Shown piece by piece: positions 1-10,962 of a stretch of DNA of 64,000 nt. The notes below the pieces were generated by a model. That model was not told the origin of the DNA. It saw only the letters and a program-made list of their open reading frames with translations, and did no database searches. Within the stretch, counting starts at the first letter, position 1. Every line of letters begins with the position of its first letter. The position numbers and the translations under genes are program-made. The DNA comes from Streptomyces sp. NBC_00568 (GTDB lineage: Bacteria; Actinomycetota; Actinomycetes; Streptomycetales; Streptomycetaceae), in the NCBI RefSeq assembly GCF_026341855.1, contig NZ_JAPENW010000001.1, positions 806,001 to 870,000 on the forward strand, read 5' to 3'.

Positions 1-410
1 TGCCCAACCAGCCCAATCCGCAGCAACGCGAGTGGCTGGCCACGCTGAGCGCGGCGCACGGCACGGAGTACGACCGGGACTTCGCGAACATCCTGCGCAA
101 GGCGCACGGCAAGGTCTTCTCCGTGGTCGCCCAGGTCCGCGCGAACACCCGCAACTCGCTCGTACGCGATCTCGCCGACGACGCGAACACCACCGTGCTC
201 GACCACATCAAGGTCCTGGAAGCGACCGGATACGTGGACTTCGACGCGCTGGCGGAGGACGCGGCGACCGCGAGCCCGCCGCCGCTCACCGCCTCCCCCG
301 CGCCGCCCGGCCCGACGCGGTCCCCGCAATCGCCGGTCCCGGTGACCCCGTCCCCGGGCTATCCGCTCCCACCGGCCGCCGCACGCCCGAACCCGACCTC
401 GACGTCCTGA
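1..410 (+). CDS. DUF4142 domain protein, C-terminal part (partial at left edge)
   Basis: The reading frame is open from base 3 to the TGA at 408-410, so only the C-terminal part of a longer protein is present. The visible residues begin PNQPNPQQREWLATLSAAHG and continue through helical sequence with the conserved element VLDHIKVLEATGY, the end pattern of DUF4142 (ferritin-like four-helix) proteins, which are usually secreted. A disordered Pro/Ala/Ser-rich tail of about 45 residues follows. The biochemical role of the family is not established. The start, signal peptide and most of the helical domain lie outside the window. The family call rests on the final helices and on the general layout of Streptomyces DUF4142 proteins. 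Confidence 0.75.
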   Translation, partial: PNQPNPQQREWLATLSAAHGTEYDRDFANILRKAHGKVFSVVAQVRANTRNSLVRDLADDANTTVLDHIKVLEATGYVDFDALAEDAATASPPPLTASPAPPGPTRSPQSPVPVTPSPGYPLPPAAARPNPTSTS

Positions 411-536
411 GGCGTGTCCGCAAGGTCCCGGCCATCCCGTATCGCCCGGAAAACGGAACGTCACATACCCACAACGCTCCGTCCACATGGTGAATAAGGC
501 ATGGCGCCCGCCCAGCCCTTCGCATAGAAAAACGCC

Positions 537-1346
537 ATGTTCTGGGTCCTTCTCCTGCTCCTGGCCTGGGCCGCGGCCGGCATCTCCTGCACCCGGCTGT
601 GCCTGGCCGCCGTCCGCGCCGCGTCGGTCGACGCCGACGCGGCGCGCGGGCACGACCTCACGCTGTACGAGGCGGCGTTCCTGTCCGGCGGCCCGGCCCG
701 GGTGGCCGATCTGACCCTGGTGTCGATGGCCCGGCAGCGCCGGCTGCTGCTCGCGCACACCGGCTGGGTGACGGTGGTGGACCCGCGCGGGCGCGACGAC
801 ATGGAGCGCTCGGTCCTCCGAGCCATCGGCCCGGAGGGCCAGTCCCGGATAGCGCCGGTGCGGGCGACCGCGGCCGGCGCGGACTCGGTACGCCGTCTCG
901 CGGACCGCCTGGTCGCGGCGGGCCTGGCCGTGCCCGACGGCGCCCGCACCACCGTCGCGGAGGCGGTCCGTCAGGTCCAGGCCGCCGCGGCCGCGGTCCT
1001 CGCGCTGGCCGTCGCAGCCCTGCTGCTGCCGGCCCAGACCACCGGGAACGAGGTCCCGGTGGCGGTCTGGTTCACGCTCCCGCTCCTCCTGACGGTGAGC
1101 TGTCTCGCCATCGCCCGGATCGAGGTGCACCCCTACACGCGCTGGGCCTCCCCGGCCGGCCAGCGACTGCTCGGCACACTCGCCCGGCACTCCGACGAAT
1201 CCGGCGACGACCGTACGTACCTCACGTCCGTCGCCGTACGCGGCGTTCGCGCCATCGGTGAACCGGAGGTGCGGGCGGCACTGACGCACCGGGACCGCGA
1301 CGCCGGACTCGGCGGCTGGCTCCAGGGGGCTCGCGAAGGGGGCTGA
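537..1346 (+). CDS. TIGR04222-type membrane protein
   Basis: This 269-residue protein has an N-terminal hydrophobic helix (residues 1-25), a soluble section, and two hydrophobic helices near residues 145-165 and 175-195, so it is an integral membrane protein. The soluble part contains the element LTLYEAAFLSGGPARVADL followed by ALVSMARQRRL-like sequence, the signature of the actinobacterial TIGR04222 family, whose function is unknown. There is no strong ribosome binding site before the ATG at 537, but the start is supported by the membrane helix beginning at once. It stands alone between the DUF4142 gene and the peptidase gene. Confidence 0.8.
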   Translation: MFWVLLLLLAWAAAGISCTRLCLAAVRAASVDADAARGHDLTLYEAAFLSGGPARVADLTLVSMARQRRLLLAHTGWVTVVDPRGRDDMERSVLRAIGPEGQSRIAPVRATAAGADSVRRLADRLVAAGLAVPDGARTTVAEAVRQVQAAAAAVLALAVAALLLPAQTTGNEVPVAVWFTLPLLLTVSCLAIARIEVHPYTRWASPAGQRLLGTLARHSDESGDDRTYLTSVAVRGVRAIGEPEVRAALTHRDRDAGLGGWLQGAREGG

Positions 1347-1466
1347 CGGGCGCTCAGGGGGGCGCATCGGGGTCATTGGCGCCGACACCGGCGGCCGGTG
1401 CTTTACTTCGCCAACCGCCGAACGAAACATCCTTTTTGTCGCTGCCGTGCGCTGAAGGGATTCGCG

Positions 1467-3161
1467 ATGAGAGCTGCCGTCCTCCACGGAACCGCAGGGT
1501 CCTTGCTCCTGACCGGTCTCGTCGCCGCTCCGGCGGGTGGCGCGCCGGCCTGGCCCGCCCCGGCCGGCTCCGCCGAGGCGCGCGGTACCGCCGTCGCCGC
1601 CCAGCGCGCCGCGGCCGCAGGCGTCCGCTTCGGCAAGTGCGCCAAGGAAGAGCGTCTGCCGGGCAATCTCCAGTGCGGCACGGTGACGGTGCCCCTCGAC
1701 TACGCCCTCCCCGACGGCAAGCGGATCAAACTGACCGTCAGCCGCGTCAAGGCCACCGGCAAGGACCCGCACAACTCGAAGCACAAGGTGCCGCGCCAGG
1801 GCGCCCTCGTGTACAACCCCGGCGGTCCCGGGGCCTCCGGCATGTACTTCCCGCTGATCGGCTTCCTCCCCGAATGGAAGCCGATCGGGGCGGCGTACGA
1901 CCTCGTCGGCTACGCCCCGCGCGGCGTGGACCGCTCCGCGCCGCTGTCCTGCCGGGACCCGAGGCGCCTGCTGAAGGCACCCCTGCACTCCCCGACGTTC
2001 CCCTCGGAGTCGTACAAGAAGGAACGGATCGCGGAGGCGAAGGCGTACGCCCGCGGCTGTGCCCTCCGTTCGGGCCCCGGCCTGCGCCACTACACCTCGC
2101 TCAACAACGCGCGCGACCTGGACGTGCTGCGCGCCGCGCTCGGTGAGCGGAAGCTGACCTTCATGGGTGCCTCGTACGGGACGTACTTCGGCTCCCTGTA
2201 CGCGACGCTCTTCCCCTCGCATGTACGCCGGATGGTCTTCGACTCGGCGGTGAACCCCGACCCCGAGAAGATCTGGTACCGGAACAACCTCGACCAGTCG
2301 TCCGCGTTCGAGGTCCGCTGGGCGGACTTCCGCGCGTGGATGGCCCGGCACGACAAGGTGTACGGGCTCGGCCGGACGCCCGAGGAAGTGCTGCGTTCCT
2401 ACGAGAAGGCGCGGGCGCAGCTCGCCGCCAAGCCCGCGGGCGGCAAGGTGGGGCCGGCGCAGCTGCAGGGCGCGTTCCTGCAGGCCGGGTACTACGACGA
2501 CTACTGGCCGCAGCGCGCGCTGGCGCTGTCCGCCTATCTGAAGGGTGACCCGAAGCCGCTGGTCCAGGTGGCGGGACCGCATCCGGAGGCGGCGGCCGAG
2601 CAGGAGAACGGCAGCGCGGTCTACACCGCGGTGGAGTGCAACGACGCGTCCTGGCCGACCGACTGGCGCATCTGGGACCGCGACAACACGCGTCTCGCGG
2701 AGGTCGCGCCGTTCGAGACCTGGGACAACGTATGGCTGAACCTGCCGTGCGCGTACTGGTCCGGGCCGCGGCAGAGGCCGCTCGACGTGCGGACGCTGCC
2801 CGGGGAGCTGCCGCCGACGCTGATCCTGGCCGCCGAGCGGGACGCGGCGACACCGTACGAGGGCGCCAAGGAGTTGCAGCGGCGGCTGTGGGGCTCGGTG
2901 CTGGTGACCGAGAACGGCGCCGGTACGCACGGCATCGGCGGCGGCCCCAACAAGTGCGTCAACGGCTATCTGAACGCCTACTTGCTGGAGGGCAGGCTGC
3001 CCGAGCGGAGCGCGGCGTGCGCGCCGCACGCGGAGCCGAAGCCGCAGGCACCGGACCGTCGTGCGCGGGGCACCGAGGGCGCGAAGGAATCGAAGGGTGC
3101 GGCGGCGTCGAAGGCCTCCGCGCGCGTCGCGACGGCGAAGACCGTCCGGCAGGCGCCCTGA
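1467..3161 (+). CDS. Secreted S33-family alpha/beta-hydrolase peptidase (tripeptidyl aminopeptidase type)
   Basis: A 564-residue secreted hydrolase of the Streptomyces SlpD/SlpE/Tap type, which removes short peptides from protein N termini outside the cell. Residues 1-30 are a Sec signal peptide. YNPGGPGASG forms the oxyanion loop, and the nucleophile elbow GASYGTYFG places the catalytic Ser at residue 236. Asp459 (AERDAATP) and His488 (GAGTHGIGG) complete the triad, in the C-terminal TAP-like domain. The last 45 residues are a Lys/Ala-rich tail without family similarity. The ATG at 1467 has AAGGGA 6 nt upstream; an in-frame ATG further upstream would spoil the signal peptide. It converges on hemQ across a shared terminator. 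Confidence 0.88.
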   Translation: MRAAVLHGTAGSLLLTGLVAAPAGGAPAWPAPAGSAEARGTAVAAQRAAAAGVRFGKCAKEERLPGNLQCGTVTVPLDYALPDGKRIKLTVSRVKATGKDPHNSKHKVPRQGALVYNPGGPGASGMYFPLIGFLPEWKPIGAAYDLVGYAPRGVDRSAPLSCRDPRRLLKAPLHSPTFPSESYKKERIAEAKAYARGCALRSGPGLRHYTSLNNARDLDVLRAALGERKLTFMGASYGTYFGSLYATLFPSHVRRMVFDSAVNPDPEKIWYRNNLDQSSAFEVRWADFRAWMARHDKVYGLGRTPEEVLRSYEKARAQLAAKPAGGKVGPAQLQGAFLQAGYYDDYWPQRALALSAYLKGDPKPLVQVAGPHPEAAAEQENGSAVYTAVECNDASWPTDWRIWDRDNTRLAEVAPFETWDNVWLNLPCAYWSGPRQRPLDVRTLPGELPPTLILAAERDAATPYEGAKELQRRLWGSVLVTENGAGTHGIGGGPNKCVNGYLNAYLLEGRLPERSAACAPHAEPKPQAPDRRARGTEGAKESKGAAASKASARVATAKTVRQAP

Positions 3162-3178
3162 CAGCGGTCACGAACACC

Positions 3179-3214
3179 GGAAGGCGGGCGTCCCCCTTGG
3201 GGCGCCCGCCTTCT
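3179..3214. terminator. Bidirectional terminator between peptidase gene and hemQ
   Basis: The arms AAGGCGGGCG (3181-3190) and CGCCCGCCTT (3203-3212) are perfect complements, extended by one pair outside and by a CCCC/GGGG inner stem. It lies between two convergent genes and can serve both. Confidence 0.8.
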
Positions 3215-3225
3215 CGTGGTGCGGA

Positions 3226-3957
3226 TCAGGCGAGGCCCGCGACCAGCTCGGCGACGTCCTTGCGGCGGCCGGTGTAGAACGGGACCTCTTCGCGGACGTG
3301 CATCCGGGCCTCGGAGGCGCGCAGGTGGCGCATGAGGTCGACGATGCGGTAGAGCTCGTCGGCCTCGAAGGCGAGGATCCACTCGTAGTCGCCGAGCGAG
3401 AACGAGGCGACCGTGTTCGCGCGCACGTCGGGGTAGCCGCGGGCCATCTTGCCGTGGTCGGCGAGCATACGGCGGCGGTCCTCGTCGGCCAGCAGGTACC
3501 AGTCGTAGGAGCGCACGAACGGGTAGACGCTGACGTAGTCGCGCGGCGTCTCGTCGGCGAGGAACGCCGGGATGTGCGAGCGGTTGAACTCGGCGGGCCG
3601 GTGCAGCGCCATGTTCGACCAGACCGGCTCCAGAGCGCGGCCCAGCCGGGTGCGCCGGAAGAGGTTGTACGCCTCCTGGAGCTGGTCGCTGGTCTCGGCG
3701 TGCCACCAGATCATGACGTCGGCGTCGGCGCGCAGCCCCGACACGTCGTACGTGCCGCGGACGGTGACATCCTTCGCGGCGAGCTGGTCGAACAGCTCCT
3801 GGACCTCGTCGGCGTATCCGGCGCGGTCCTCGGGCAGCACGTCCTTCAGCCGGAAGACGGACCACAGGGTGTAGCGAATGGTCTCGTTGAGGTCCTTGGC
3901 CAGCTTGCCCTTGTTCGGGACCCTGCCGGACTCGGTGGTGGGGGCGTCGTCACTCAT
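3226..3957 (-). CDS. hemQ: Coproheme decarboxylase HemQ (chlorite dismutase family)
   Basis: HemQ performs the last step of the coproporphyrin-dependent haem pathway, oxidative decarboxylation of coproheme to haem b using hydrogen peroxide. The 243-residue protein shows the family layout. [12 protein letters not shown] holds the catalytic Tyr at residue 145, and [14 protein letters not shown] holds the proximal haem ligand His168; the C-terminal half is best conserved. True chlorite dismutases carry a distal Arg and use chlorite; the Streptomyces genomic setting beside hemG argues for haem synthesis. The ATG at 3957 is 4 nt downstream of the hemG stop, so the two are co-transcribed and probably translationally coupled. 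The protein is cytoplasmic. Confidence 0.93.
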   Translation of the reverse strand: MSDDAPTTESGRVPNKGKLAKDLNETIRYTLWSVFRLKDVLPEDRAGYADEVQELFDQLAAKDVTVRGTYDVSGLRADADVMIWWHAETSDQLQEAYNLFRRTRLGRALEPVWSNMALHRPAEFNRSHIPAFLADETPRDYVSVYPFVRSYDWYLLADEDRRRMLADHGKMARGYPDVRANTVASFSLGDYEWILAFEADELYRIVDLMRHLRASEARMHVREEVPFYTGRRKDVAELVAGLA

Positions 3958-3961
3958 GCGG

Positions 3962-5452
3962 CTATTCTCCCGCGCCGCCGTGCAGGCTCTGCACCGGGTC
4001 GGTCCGCAGCGCGTCCAGGGCGCCGTCGTCGCCGCCGAGCCGGTCGACGGCCGCGTACGCGGACGCGATGCAGGCGGGGATGCCGACCCCGTCGTACGCC
4101 GCGCCGCACACGGCGAGGCCCGGGAGTCTGCCGACGTGCTCGCGGACGCGGGCCACGCGCGCGTGGTGACCGACGGGGTACTGGGGCAGTCCGTCGTCCC
4201 AGCGCGTCACCCGGGTCGCCACCGGGTCGGCGTCGATCCCGATCGCCTCCCGCAGGTCGTGCCGGGACACCTGGACGAGGTCGGCGTCCGCCCGGCCGAG
4301 CACCTCCGTCTCGCCGTACCGTCCGACGGAGGTGCGCAGCACCAGCAGACCGGGGTCCTGGTCGGCGATCCAGCCCCACTTGCGGGAGGCGAAGGTGGAC
4401 GCCTTGATGGTGTGCCCGTCGACCGGCGGCACCAGAAAACCGCTTCCCTCGGGGAGGGTGATGTCGCCGCTGCGGTAGGCGAGGGTCACCAGGGCCATCG
4501 ACGCGTACTCCACGGTGGCCAGCTCGGCCGCGGCGGCGGGGGCCTCGGCCCGCAGCAGCCCGGCGGCGGCCGGGGCGGGCAGCGCCAGGACGACCGCGTC
4601 GGCGTGCAGGACACGGCCTCCGGCGACGACGCGCCAGACGGCGCGCGGCCTCTCACCGGTGGCGGACTCGGCCGACACTGTCCTGCGCAGCTCGGTCACC
4701 GGCGTCCCGGTGAGGATCTCGCCCCCGCGTGCCGTCACGGACTCGGCGACGGCGAGGGGCAGTTGACCCACTCCGCCGTCGATGCCCATGAACACCGGGC
4801 CGGTCTGCCCGGCGGCGGCCGCCTTGGCCTGGATCTCGCGGACGGCCTCGGTGAGGGAGGTGTGCGTACGGGCGGCGGCGTAGAGCTGGGGGACGGCGAG
4901 ACGCAGGGAGAGGCGGTAGGCGTCGCCCGCGTACACGCCGCCGAGGAGCGGTTCGACGAGACGGTCGACGACCTCGCGGCCGAGGCGTGCCGCCACGTAC
5001 TCGCCCACGGCGATGTCGTCGCCCACCTCCGTGCGGGGCAGGTCGGCGTCCCGCTCGATGCGGCGCAGGCCCTCTTCGGAGAGGACGCCGGCGACGGCGG
5101 AGGCGCTGCCGGGAACGCCCATGACGTGGCCCTTGGGCATGGGGCGCAGGACGCCGCGGTTCCACAGGGAGGCCGTCGCGGTGGCGGGCGGCTGGAGGCG
5201 GTCGCCGAGTCCGGCCTCGCGGGCGAGGTCCACGGCCTCCGGGCGGCGCGCCAGCATCGACTCGGCGCCGAGGTCCACGCGGGCGCCCGCGATCTCGCCG
5301 GGGAGCAGCTTGCCGCCGACGCGGTCCGACGCCTCCAGGACGGTGACGCGCGCGCCCCGCCCCAGCAGGCGGTGGGCGGCGGCCAGTCCCGCGATCCCCC
5401 CGCCGACGACCACGACGTGTCCCGAACCCGTAGAAGTGTCCTCTTCGCGCAT
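3962..5452 (-). CDS. hemG: Protoporphyrinogen/coproporphyrinogen oxidase (HemG/HemY type)
   Basis: A 496-residue FAD enzyme that oxidises a porphyrinogen to the porphyrin with oxygen; in Gram-positive bacteria with HemQ the substrate is coproporphyrinogen III. Near the N terminus [17 protein letters not shown] is the dinucleotide-binding GxGxxG fold, and ASDRVGGKL follows as the usual flavin-binding motif of the amine-oxidase superfamily. The C terminus [16 protein letters not shown] is the second FAD-contacting segment. Streptomyces databases usually label it hemG; it is not related to the E. coli flavodoxin-type HemG. It is the first gene of the hemG-hemQ pair and diverges from the DUF4349 lipoprotein gene. 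Confidence 0.92.
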   Translation of the reverse strand: MREEDTSTGSGHVVVVGGGIAGLAAAHRLLGRGARVTVLEASDRVGGKLLPGEIAGARVDLGAESMLARRPEAVDLAREAGLGDRLQPPATATASLWNRGVLRPMPKGHVMGVPGSASAVAGVLSEEGLRRIERDADLPRTEVGDDIAVGEYVAARLGREVVDRLVEPLLGGVYAGDAYRLSLRLAVPQLYAAARTHTSLTEAVREIQAKAAAAGQTGPVFMGIDGGVGQLPLAVAESVTARGGEILTGTPVTELRRTVSAESATGERPRAVWRVVAGGRVLHADAVVLALPAPAAAGLLRAEAPAAAAELATVEYASMALVTLAYRSGDITLPEGSGFLVPPVDGHTIKASTFASRKWGWIADQDPGLLVLRTSVGRYGETEVLGRADADLVQVSRHDLREAIGIDADPVATRVTRWDDGLPQYPVGHHARVARVREHVGRLPGLAVCGAAYDGVGIPACIASAYAAVDRLGGDDGALDALRTDPVQSLHGGAGE

Positions 5453-5610
5453 GACTCCACCTTCTCAAACCCCGCCGGCACCTCCGGCGGGGAGCCCGGT
5501 GTCCCGAGCGAGTCCGGACCGTGACCGCATCGGGACCGGATCCCGCCAACGTCCGGTGCCGGTCCGGCGTCGAAGGACCGTCACTCGTCACCACCCTGGG
5601 GGTAGCCCGC

Positions 5611-6807
<1,197 letters not shown>

Positions 6808-6834
6808 AATGCCGGGCCCCCGTAGCGTGTTCGT

Positions 6835-8244
6835 ATGAGCGTGAACGGTACGAGCGGCAGTGGCGGGGCCCGGGAACGACTGGTCGTGATCGGCGGTGAC
6901 GCGGCGGGCATGTCCGCCGCGTCACAGGCGCGCCGGCTGCGCGGCCCCGACGAGCTGGAGATCGTGGCGTTCGAGCGGGGCCACTTCACGTCCTACTCGG
7001 CGTGCGGCATCCCGTACTGGGTGGGCGGCGACGTCTCCGATCGCGACCGGCTGATCGCGCGGACGCCCGAGGAGCACCGCAGGCGCGCCATCGATCTGCG
7101 GATGCGCACGGAGGTCACGGAGATCGACGTCGCGGGCGCCCGGGTGCGCTCCCGGGACCTCGGCAGCGGGGCCGAGGAGTGGACGTCGTACGACAGACTC
7201 GTGATCGCGACGGGCGCGCGTCCGGTCCGCCCCGACCTGCCGGGAGCCGACGCGCCGGGCGTGCACGGCGTGCAGACCCTGGACGACGGACAGGCCCTGC
7301 TCGACTCGCTGGCGGCGGCCGGGGGCCGCCGCGCCGTGGTCGTCGGCGCGGGATACATCGGCGTGGAGATGGCCGAGGCGCTCATCAATCGCGGGTACGA
7401 GGTGACGGTCGTCAACCGCGGCAAGGAGCCCATGTCCACGCTCGACCCGGACATGGGCCGCCTGGTGCACACCGCCATGGAGGGCCTCGGGATCACCATG
7501 GTCGACGACGCCGAGGTCACCGCGTTCCGCACCGGCGACGAAGGACGGGTCAGCGCGGTCGTCACGAAGGACGCCACGTACCCGGCGGACGTGGTGGTGC
7601 TCGGCATCGGCGTGCGCCCCGAGACGACGCTCGCCCGGGCGGCGGGGCTGCCCCTCGGCGAGCACGGCGGGCTGCTCACCGACCTGGCGATGCGGGTGCG
7701 CGGGCACGAGGACATCTGGGCGGGCGGCGACTGCGTCGAGGTGCTCGACCTGGTCTCGGGCCGCGAGCGGCACATCGCGCTGGGCACCCACGCGAACAAG
7801 CACGGGCAGGTGATCGGCTCCAACGTGGCCGGCGGATACGCCACCTTCCCCGGGGTGGTCGGCACGGCCGTGAGCAAGGTCTGCGATCTGGAGATCGCCC
7901 GCACCGGGCTGCGCGAGAAGGACGCGCACCGCGCGGGCCTGCGGTTCGAGACCGTCACCATCGAGTCGACGAGCCGCGCGGGCTACTACCCGGACGCCGC
8001 CCTCATGACGGTGAAGATGCTCGCGGAGCGCCGCACGGGGCGGCTGCTCGGCGTGCAGATCGTCGGCCGGGAGGGCGCGGCGAAGCGCGTGGACATCGCG
8101 GCCGTGGCGCTGACCGCGGGCATGACGGTGGAACAGATGACGATGCTGGATCTCGGCTACGCGCCGCCCTTCTCGCCGGTCTGGGACCCCGTCCTGGTGG
8201 CGGCCCGCAAAGCAGTGGCGAAGGTGCGGCACGGCGACCGGTGA
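6835..8244 (+). CDS. FAD-dependent pyridine nucleotide-disulfide oxidoreductase, CoA-disulfide reductase-like
   Basis: A 469-residue flavoprotein of the single-cysteine disulfide reductase group (CoA-disulfide reductase, NADH oxidase, NADH peroxidase). It has an FAD site at the N terminus (LVVIGGDAAGMSAASQARRL), the active-site motif SYSACGIPYW with the redox Cys57, an NAD(P)H site around residues 165-195 (RAVVVGAGYIGVEMAEAL), a second FAD motif IWAGGDCVEV, and a C-terminal dimerisation domain. Cys57 aligns with the cysteine of the NADH oxidase and CoA-disulfide reductase families, so reduction of a CoA or low-molecular-weight disulfide, or of oxygen/peroxide, is possible; the sequence alone does not separate these. 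The ATG at 6835 is 27 nt after the DUF4349 stop, so co-transcription is possible. Confidence 0.85.
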   Translation: MSVNGTSGSGGARERLVVIGGDAAGMSAASQARRLRGPDELEIVAFERGHFTSYSACGIPYWVGGDVSDRDRLIARTPEEHRRRAIDLRMRTEVTEIDVAGARVRSRDLGSGAEEWTSYDRLVIATGARPVRPDLPGADAPGVHGVQTLDDGQALLDSLAAAGGRRAVVVGAGYIGVEMAEALINRGYEVTVVNRGKEPMSTLDPDMGRLVHTAMEGLGITMVDDAEVTAFRTGDEGRVSAVVTKDATYPADVVVLGIGVRPETTLARAAGLPLGEHGGLLTDLAMRVRGHEDIWAGGDCVEVLDLVSGRERHIALGTHANKHGQVIGSNVAGGYATFPGVVGTAVSKVCDLEIARTGLREKDAHRAGLRFETVTIESTSRAGYYPDAALMTVKMLAERRTGRLLGVQIVGREGAAKRVDIAAVALTAGMTVEQMTMLDLGYAPPFSPVWDPVLVAARKAVAKVRHGDR

Positions 8245-8321
8245 CGGGCGCGCGAAGAAACGCCGGCTTGCCGGGCGGGGACGGCGCCCGGTCTACGGCC
8301 CGCGACGGCCCACGCGCCCGG

Positions 8322-8654
8322 TCACGCGGACTCGTGCCCTGCCGTCCCGTTGATCCGGTCTATCGCCTGCCGGGCCTGCTCCGCGGGCGGCCGGGCCGGC
8401 AGCGAGGAGACCGAGGCCGGCGGGGCGACCGCGGGGGGTGTCTGGGCCGGCTTCGCGTGCGCCGCCGACCGGGAGGACCGCAGCCGATGACTGACGGCCT
8501 CGTCCAGGGTCACGGGCCGCTGCATCCGCGCCGCGAGGCGTCCCGCCTCCTGGCCGAGCGCGGCGACGTCCTCCCAGGGGAGGTGCAGCACCAGGGCGAT
8601 TTCCGCCTCACCGTCGGGCAGGGCATGCATCGGAGGAGTAACTCGGTCGCTCAT
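8322..8654 (-). CDS. Hypothetical protein
   Basis: I do not recognise this 110-residue protein. The first half contains ordinary soluble sequence (EAEIALVLHLPWEDVAALGQ); the second half is Ala/Pro-rich and probably disordered. The ATG at 8654 has GAGGACA about 6-12 nt upstream, which selects it over earlier in-frame codons. It converges on the flavoprotein gene and diverges from the rhomboid gene, so it is a single-gene unit. No signal peptide, membrane helix or known motif is visible. Confidence 0.6.
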   Translation of the reverse strand: MSDRVTPPMHALPDGEAEIALVLHLPWEDVAALGQEAGRLAARMQRPVTLDEAVSHRLRSSRSAAHAKPAQTPPAVAPPASVSSLPARPPAEQARQAIDRINGTAGHESA

Positions 8655-8854
8655 CGCCTGTGTCCTCACGTCTTCACGTCGTCGCGTCGAACCCGCGTCG
8701 CGTCTTCGTCGCGGCGCGGGCGGTTGAGGAGACATACGGCTGCGGGGGCACATGTGTTCAGTGGGAGACCGCACCGGCCGCCGGGCCGGCCGGGCACCGC
8801 TCCGGGCCCGGTGGAGCACGGATTCGCCCGGCACATCGGGGGCAGTACTTCCTC

Positions 8855-9673
8855 GTGGTCATACCCGTCCATGACGTGAACCCGGTGCGGCGCACGCCCT
8901 ATGTGACGTACGCGCTGATCGCCGCCAATGTCCTCGTGTTCCTCTACACCCCCGGTCTCGCCGGATCGGTGGCGGGGGACAGCGCGCTCTCGCAGCTGTG
9001 TCATCTGCACGCGTTCCTGGACCACTACGCCGCCGTGCCGCAGGAACTGATCCACCATCACATGCCCCGCCTGGTGCCGACCGGTGACGTCGGTGCCGGT
9101 CCGCACGGGTCGGGCTGTGTAGTGGGCCCGCCGGACTACGACAAGTCGCCGCCGCTGTCGGTGGTCACGGCGATGTTCCTGCACGGAAGCTGGCTGCACC
9201 TGCTGGGCAACATGCTCTTCCTGCTGATCTTCGGCAACAACATCGAGGACCGGCTCGGACATGTGCGGTTCACGCTGTTCTACGTCGCGTGCGGTTTCGC
9301 GGCGGCGTACGGCTTCGCGCTGGTGAACGCCGACTCGGGCGACCCGCTGATCGGCGCCTCGGGGGCGATCGCCGGGGTCCTCGGCGCCTATCTGGTGCTG
9401 TATCCCAAGGCCAGGGTCTGGGTTCTCGTCCCGTTCCTGGTGTTCCTGCCGCTCCGGCTGCCCGCGTGGCTCGTGCTGGGCTTCTGGTTCGCGCTCCAGG
9501 CGGCGTACTCGTCCGGCGCCGCGGTGCCCGCCGCGGGCACGGTGGCCTACGAGGCGCATGTCGTCGGCTTCCTCGCCGGCATGCTCCTGGCCTGGCCGCT
9601 GCGCCCCGGCACCCCGCCACCGCCCGAGCCGCGCCGCCTGCTGTGGGGCAGACGGGCACGGCACGGCTGGTGA
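8855..9673 (+). CDS. Rhomboid-family intramembrane serine protease
   Basis: A 272-residue polytopic membrane protease that cleaves transmembrane segments of other proteins. The catalytic dyad is visible: GASGAIAGVLGAYL with Ser169 and HVVGFLAGMLLAWP with His235. HGSWLHLLGNMLFLLIFGNN is the conserved HxxxN element of the family, and six or more hydrophobic helices are present. The GTG at 8855 starts the protein at VVIPVHDVNPVRRTPYVTYA, which matches the normal N terminus of Streptomyces rhomboids, so the upstream in-frame extension from 8660 is rejected. The natural substrate is unknown. It converges on hemE, 35 nt away. Confidence 0.88.
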   Translation: MVIPVHDVNPVRRTPYVTYALIAANVLVFLYTPGLAGSVAGDSALSQLCHLHAFLDHYAAVPQELIHHHMPRLVPTGDVGAGPHGSGCVVGPPDYDKSPPLSVVTAMFLHGSWLHLLGNMLFLLIFGNNIEDRLGHVRFTLFYVACGFAAAYGFALVNADSGDPLIGASGAIAGVLGAYLVLYPKARVWVLVPFLVFLPLRLPAWLVLGFWFALQAAYSSGAAVPAAGTVAYEAHVVGFLAGMLLAWPLRPGTPPPPEPRRLLWGRRARHGW

Positions 9674-9708
9674 ACCGGTCCGCTCCGGGGACGGTCCGGG
9701 AACGGGCT

Positions 9709-10776
9709 CTAGCGAGCCGTCTGCGTGTGCACGTACTCCACGAGGTGGGTCAGCGCGTCCGGGTTCATGCTGGGCAGGACGCCGTGGCCGAGGTTGAAGA
9801 CATGGCCCTCCAGACCGGCGGCGGCGTCGAGCACCTCGCGGGTCTTGGCCTCGACGGCTTCGGTGGGGGCGAACAGGACCGCGGGGTCGAGGTTGCCCTG
9901 CAGCGCCTTGTCGGGACCGACGCGGCGGGCGGCCTCGTCGAGCGGGACGCGCCAGTCGACGCCGACCACGTCCGCGCCCGCCTCGCCCATGAGGCCGAGC
10001 AGCTCACCGGTGCCGACGCCGAAGTGGATGCGCGGGACGCCGTACGCGGCGACGGCGTCGAAGACCTTGGCGGACGCGGGCATCACCGAGCGGCGGTAGT
10101 CGGCGGGAGCCAGGGCGCCGACCCAGGAGTCGAAGAGCTGGACGGCGCTCGCTCCCGCCTCGATCTGCACCTTGAGGAAGGCGGAGGTGATCTCGGCGAG
10201 ACGGTCGAGCAGGTCGGCCCACAGCTGCGGGTCGCCGTACATGAGCGCCTTGGTGTGCTCGTGGTTCTTGGACGGACCGCCCTCCACGAGGTAACTCGCG
10301 AGGGTGAAAGGCGCGCCCGCGAAACCGATGAGGGGGGTCTCGCCGAGCTCGGCCGTCAGGAGCTGGATCGCCTCGGTGACGTACCAGACGTCCTCGGGGG
10401 TCAGATCGCGCAGCTGGGCCAGGTCGGCGCGGGTGCGGATCGGGTTCTGGACGACGGGGCCGACGCCCGGCTTGATGTCCAGGTCGACGCCGATGGCCTT
10501 CAGCGGGACGACGATGTCGCTGAAGTAGATCGCCGCGTCCACGCCGTGCCGGCGGACCGGCTGGAGCGTGATCTCGGCGACCAGGTCGGGCCGCATGCAG
10601 GACTCCAGCATGGGGATGCCCTCGCGCACCTTGAGGTACTCGGGCAGTGAGCGACCGGCCTGCCGCATGAACCACACGGGCGTGTGCGGCACGGGCTCGC
10701 GCCTGCACGCCTTGAGGAAGGCGGACTCGTACGTGGCTGTCGGCTGCTGCCCGGCGGGGCTGTGGTTGGCGCTCAC
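9709..10776 (-). CDS. hemE: Uroporphyrinogen decarboxylase HemE
   Basis: HemE removes four acetate carboxyls from uroporphyrinogen III to form coproporphyrinogen III, the substrate then oxidised by HemG and completed by HemQ, both encoded about 5 kb away. The 355-residue length is normal. [15 protein letters not shown] holds the substrate-contacting RQAGR motif at residues 38-42; [16 protein letters not shown] holds the conserved active-site Asp, and the C-terminal [15 protein letters not shown] is typical. The GTG at 10776 has GGGAGA 9 nt upstream and replaces a longer open frame. Divergent from the DUF3000 gene; cytoplasmic. Confidence 0.96.
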   Translation of the reverse strand: MSANHSPAGQQPTATYESAFLKACRREPVPHTPVWFMRQAGRSLPEYLKVREGIPMLESCMRPDLVAEITLQPVRRHGVDAAIYFSDIVVPLKAIGVDLDIKPGVGPVVQNPIRTRADLAQLRDLTPEDVWYVTEAIQLLTAELGETPLIGFAGAPFTLASYLVEGGPSKNHEHTKALMYGDPQLWADLLDRLAEITSAFLKVQIEAGASAVQLFDSWVGALAPADYRRSVMPASAKVFDAVAAYGVPRIHFGVGTGELLGLMGEAGADVVGVDWRVPLDEAARRVGPDKALQGNLDPAVLFAPTEAVEAKTREVLDAAAGLEGHVFNLGHGVLPSMNPDALTHLVEYVHTQTAR

Positions 10777-10962
10777 GACGGAAAGTCTCCCACGGCTCAC
10801 GGACGTCACCGTCCCGGGCTCCGGGCCGCCCGGCCGCCACCGCTCCGGCACCCGGGAGCACCCGCCCGGGCGACCGCGTTCACGTGGCGTGATCCGGACA
10901 GGGGTCCCACGCACGGGTGTCTCTCCCTGCGCGCGGGCTCCGTTCCCCTTAATCTTCCCCGC

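Noticed and set aside
3226..3957. Naming the chlorite dismutase-family gene as a true chlorite dismutase
   Set aside because: It is coupled to hemG and keeps the Tyr145 of coproheme decarboxylases, so HemQ is the better call.
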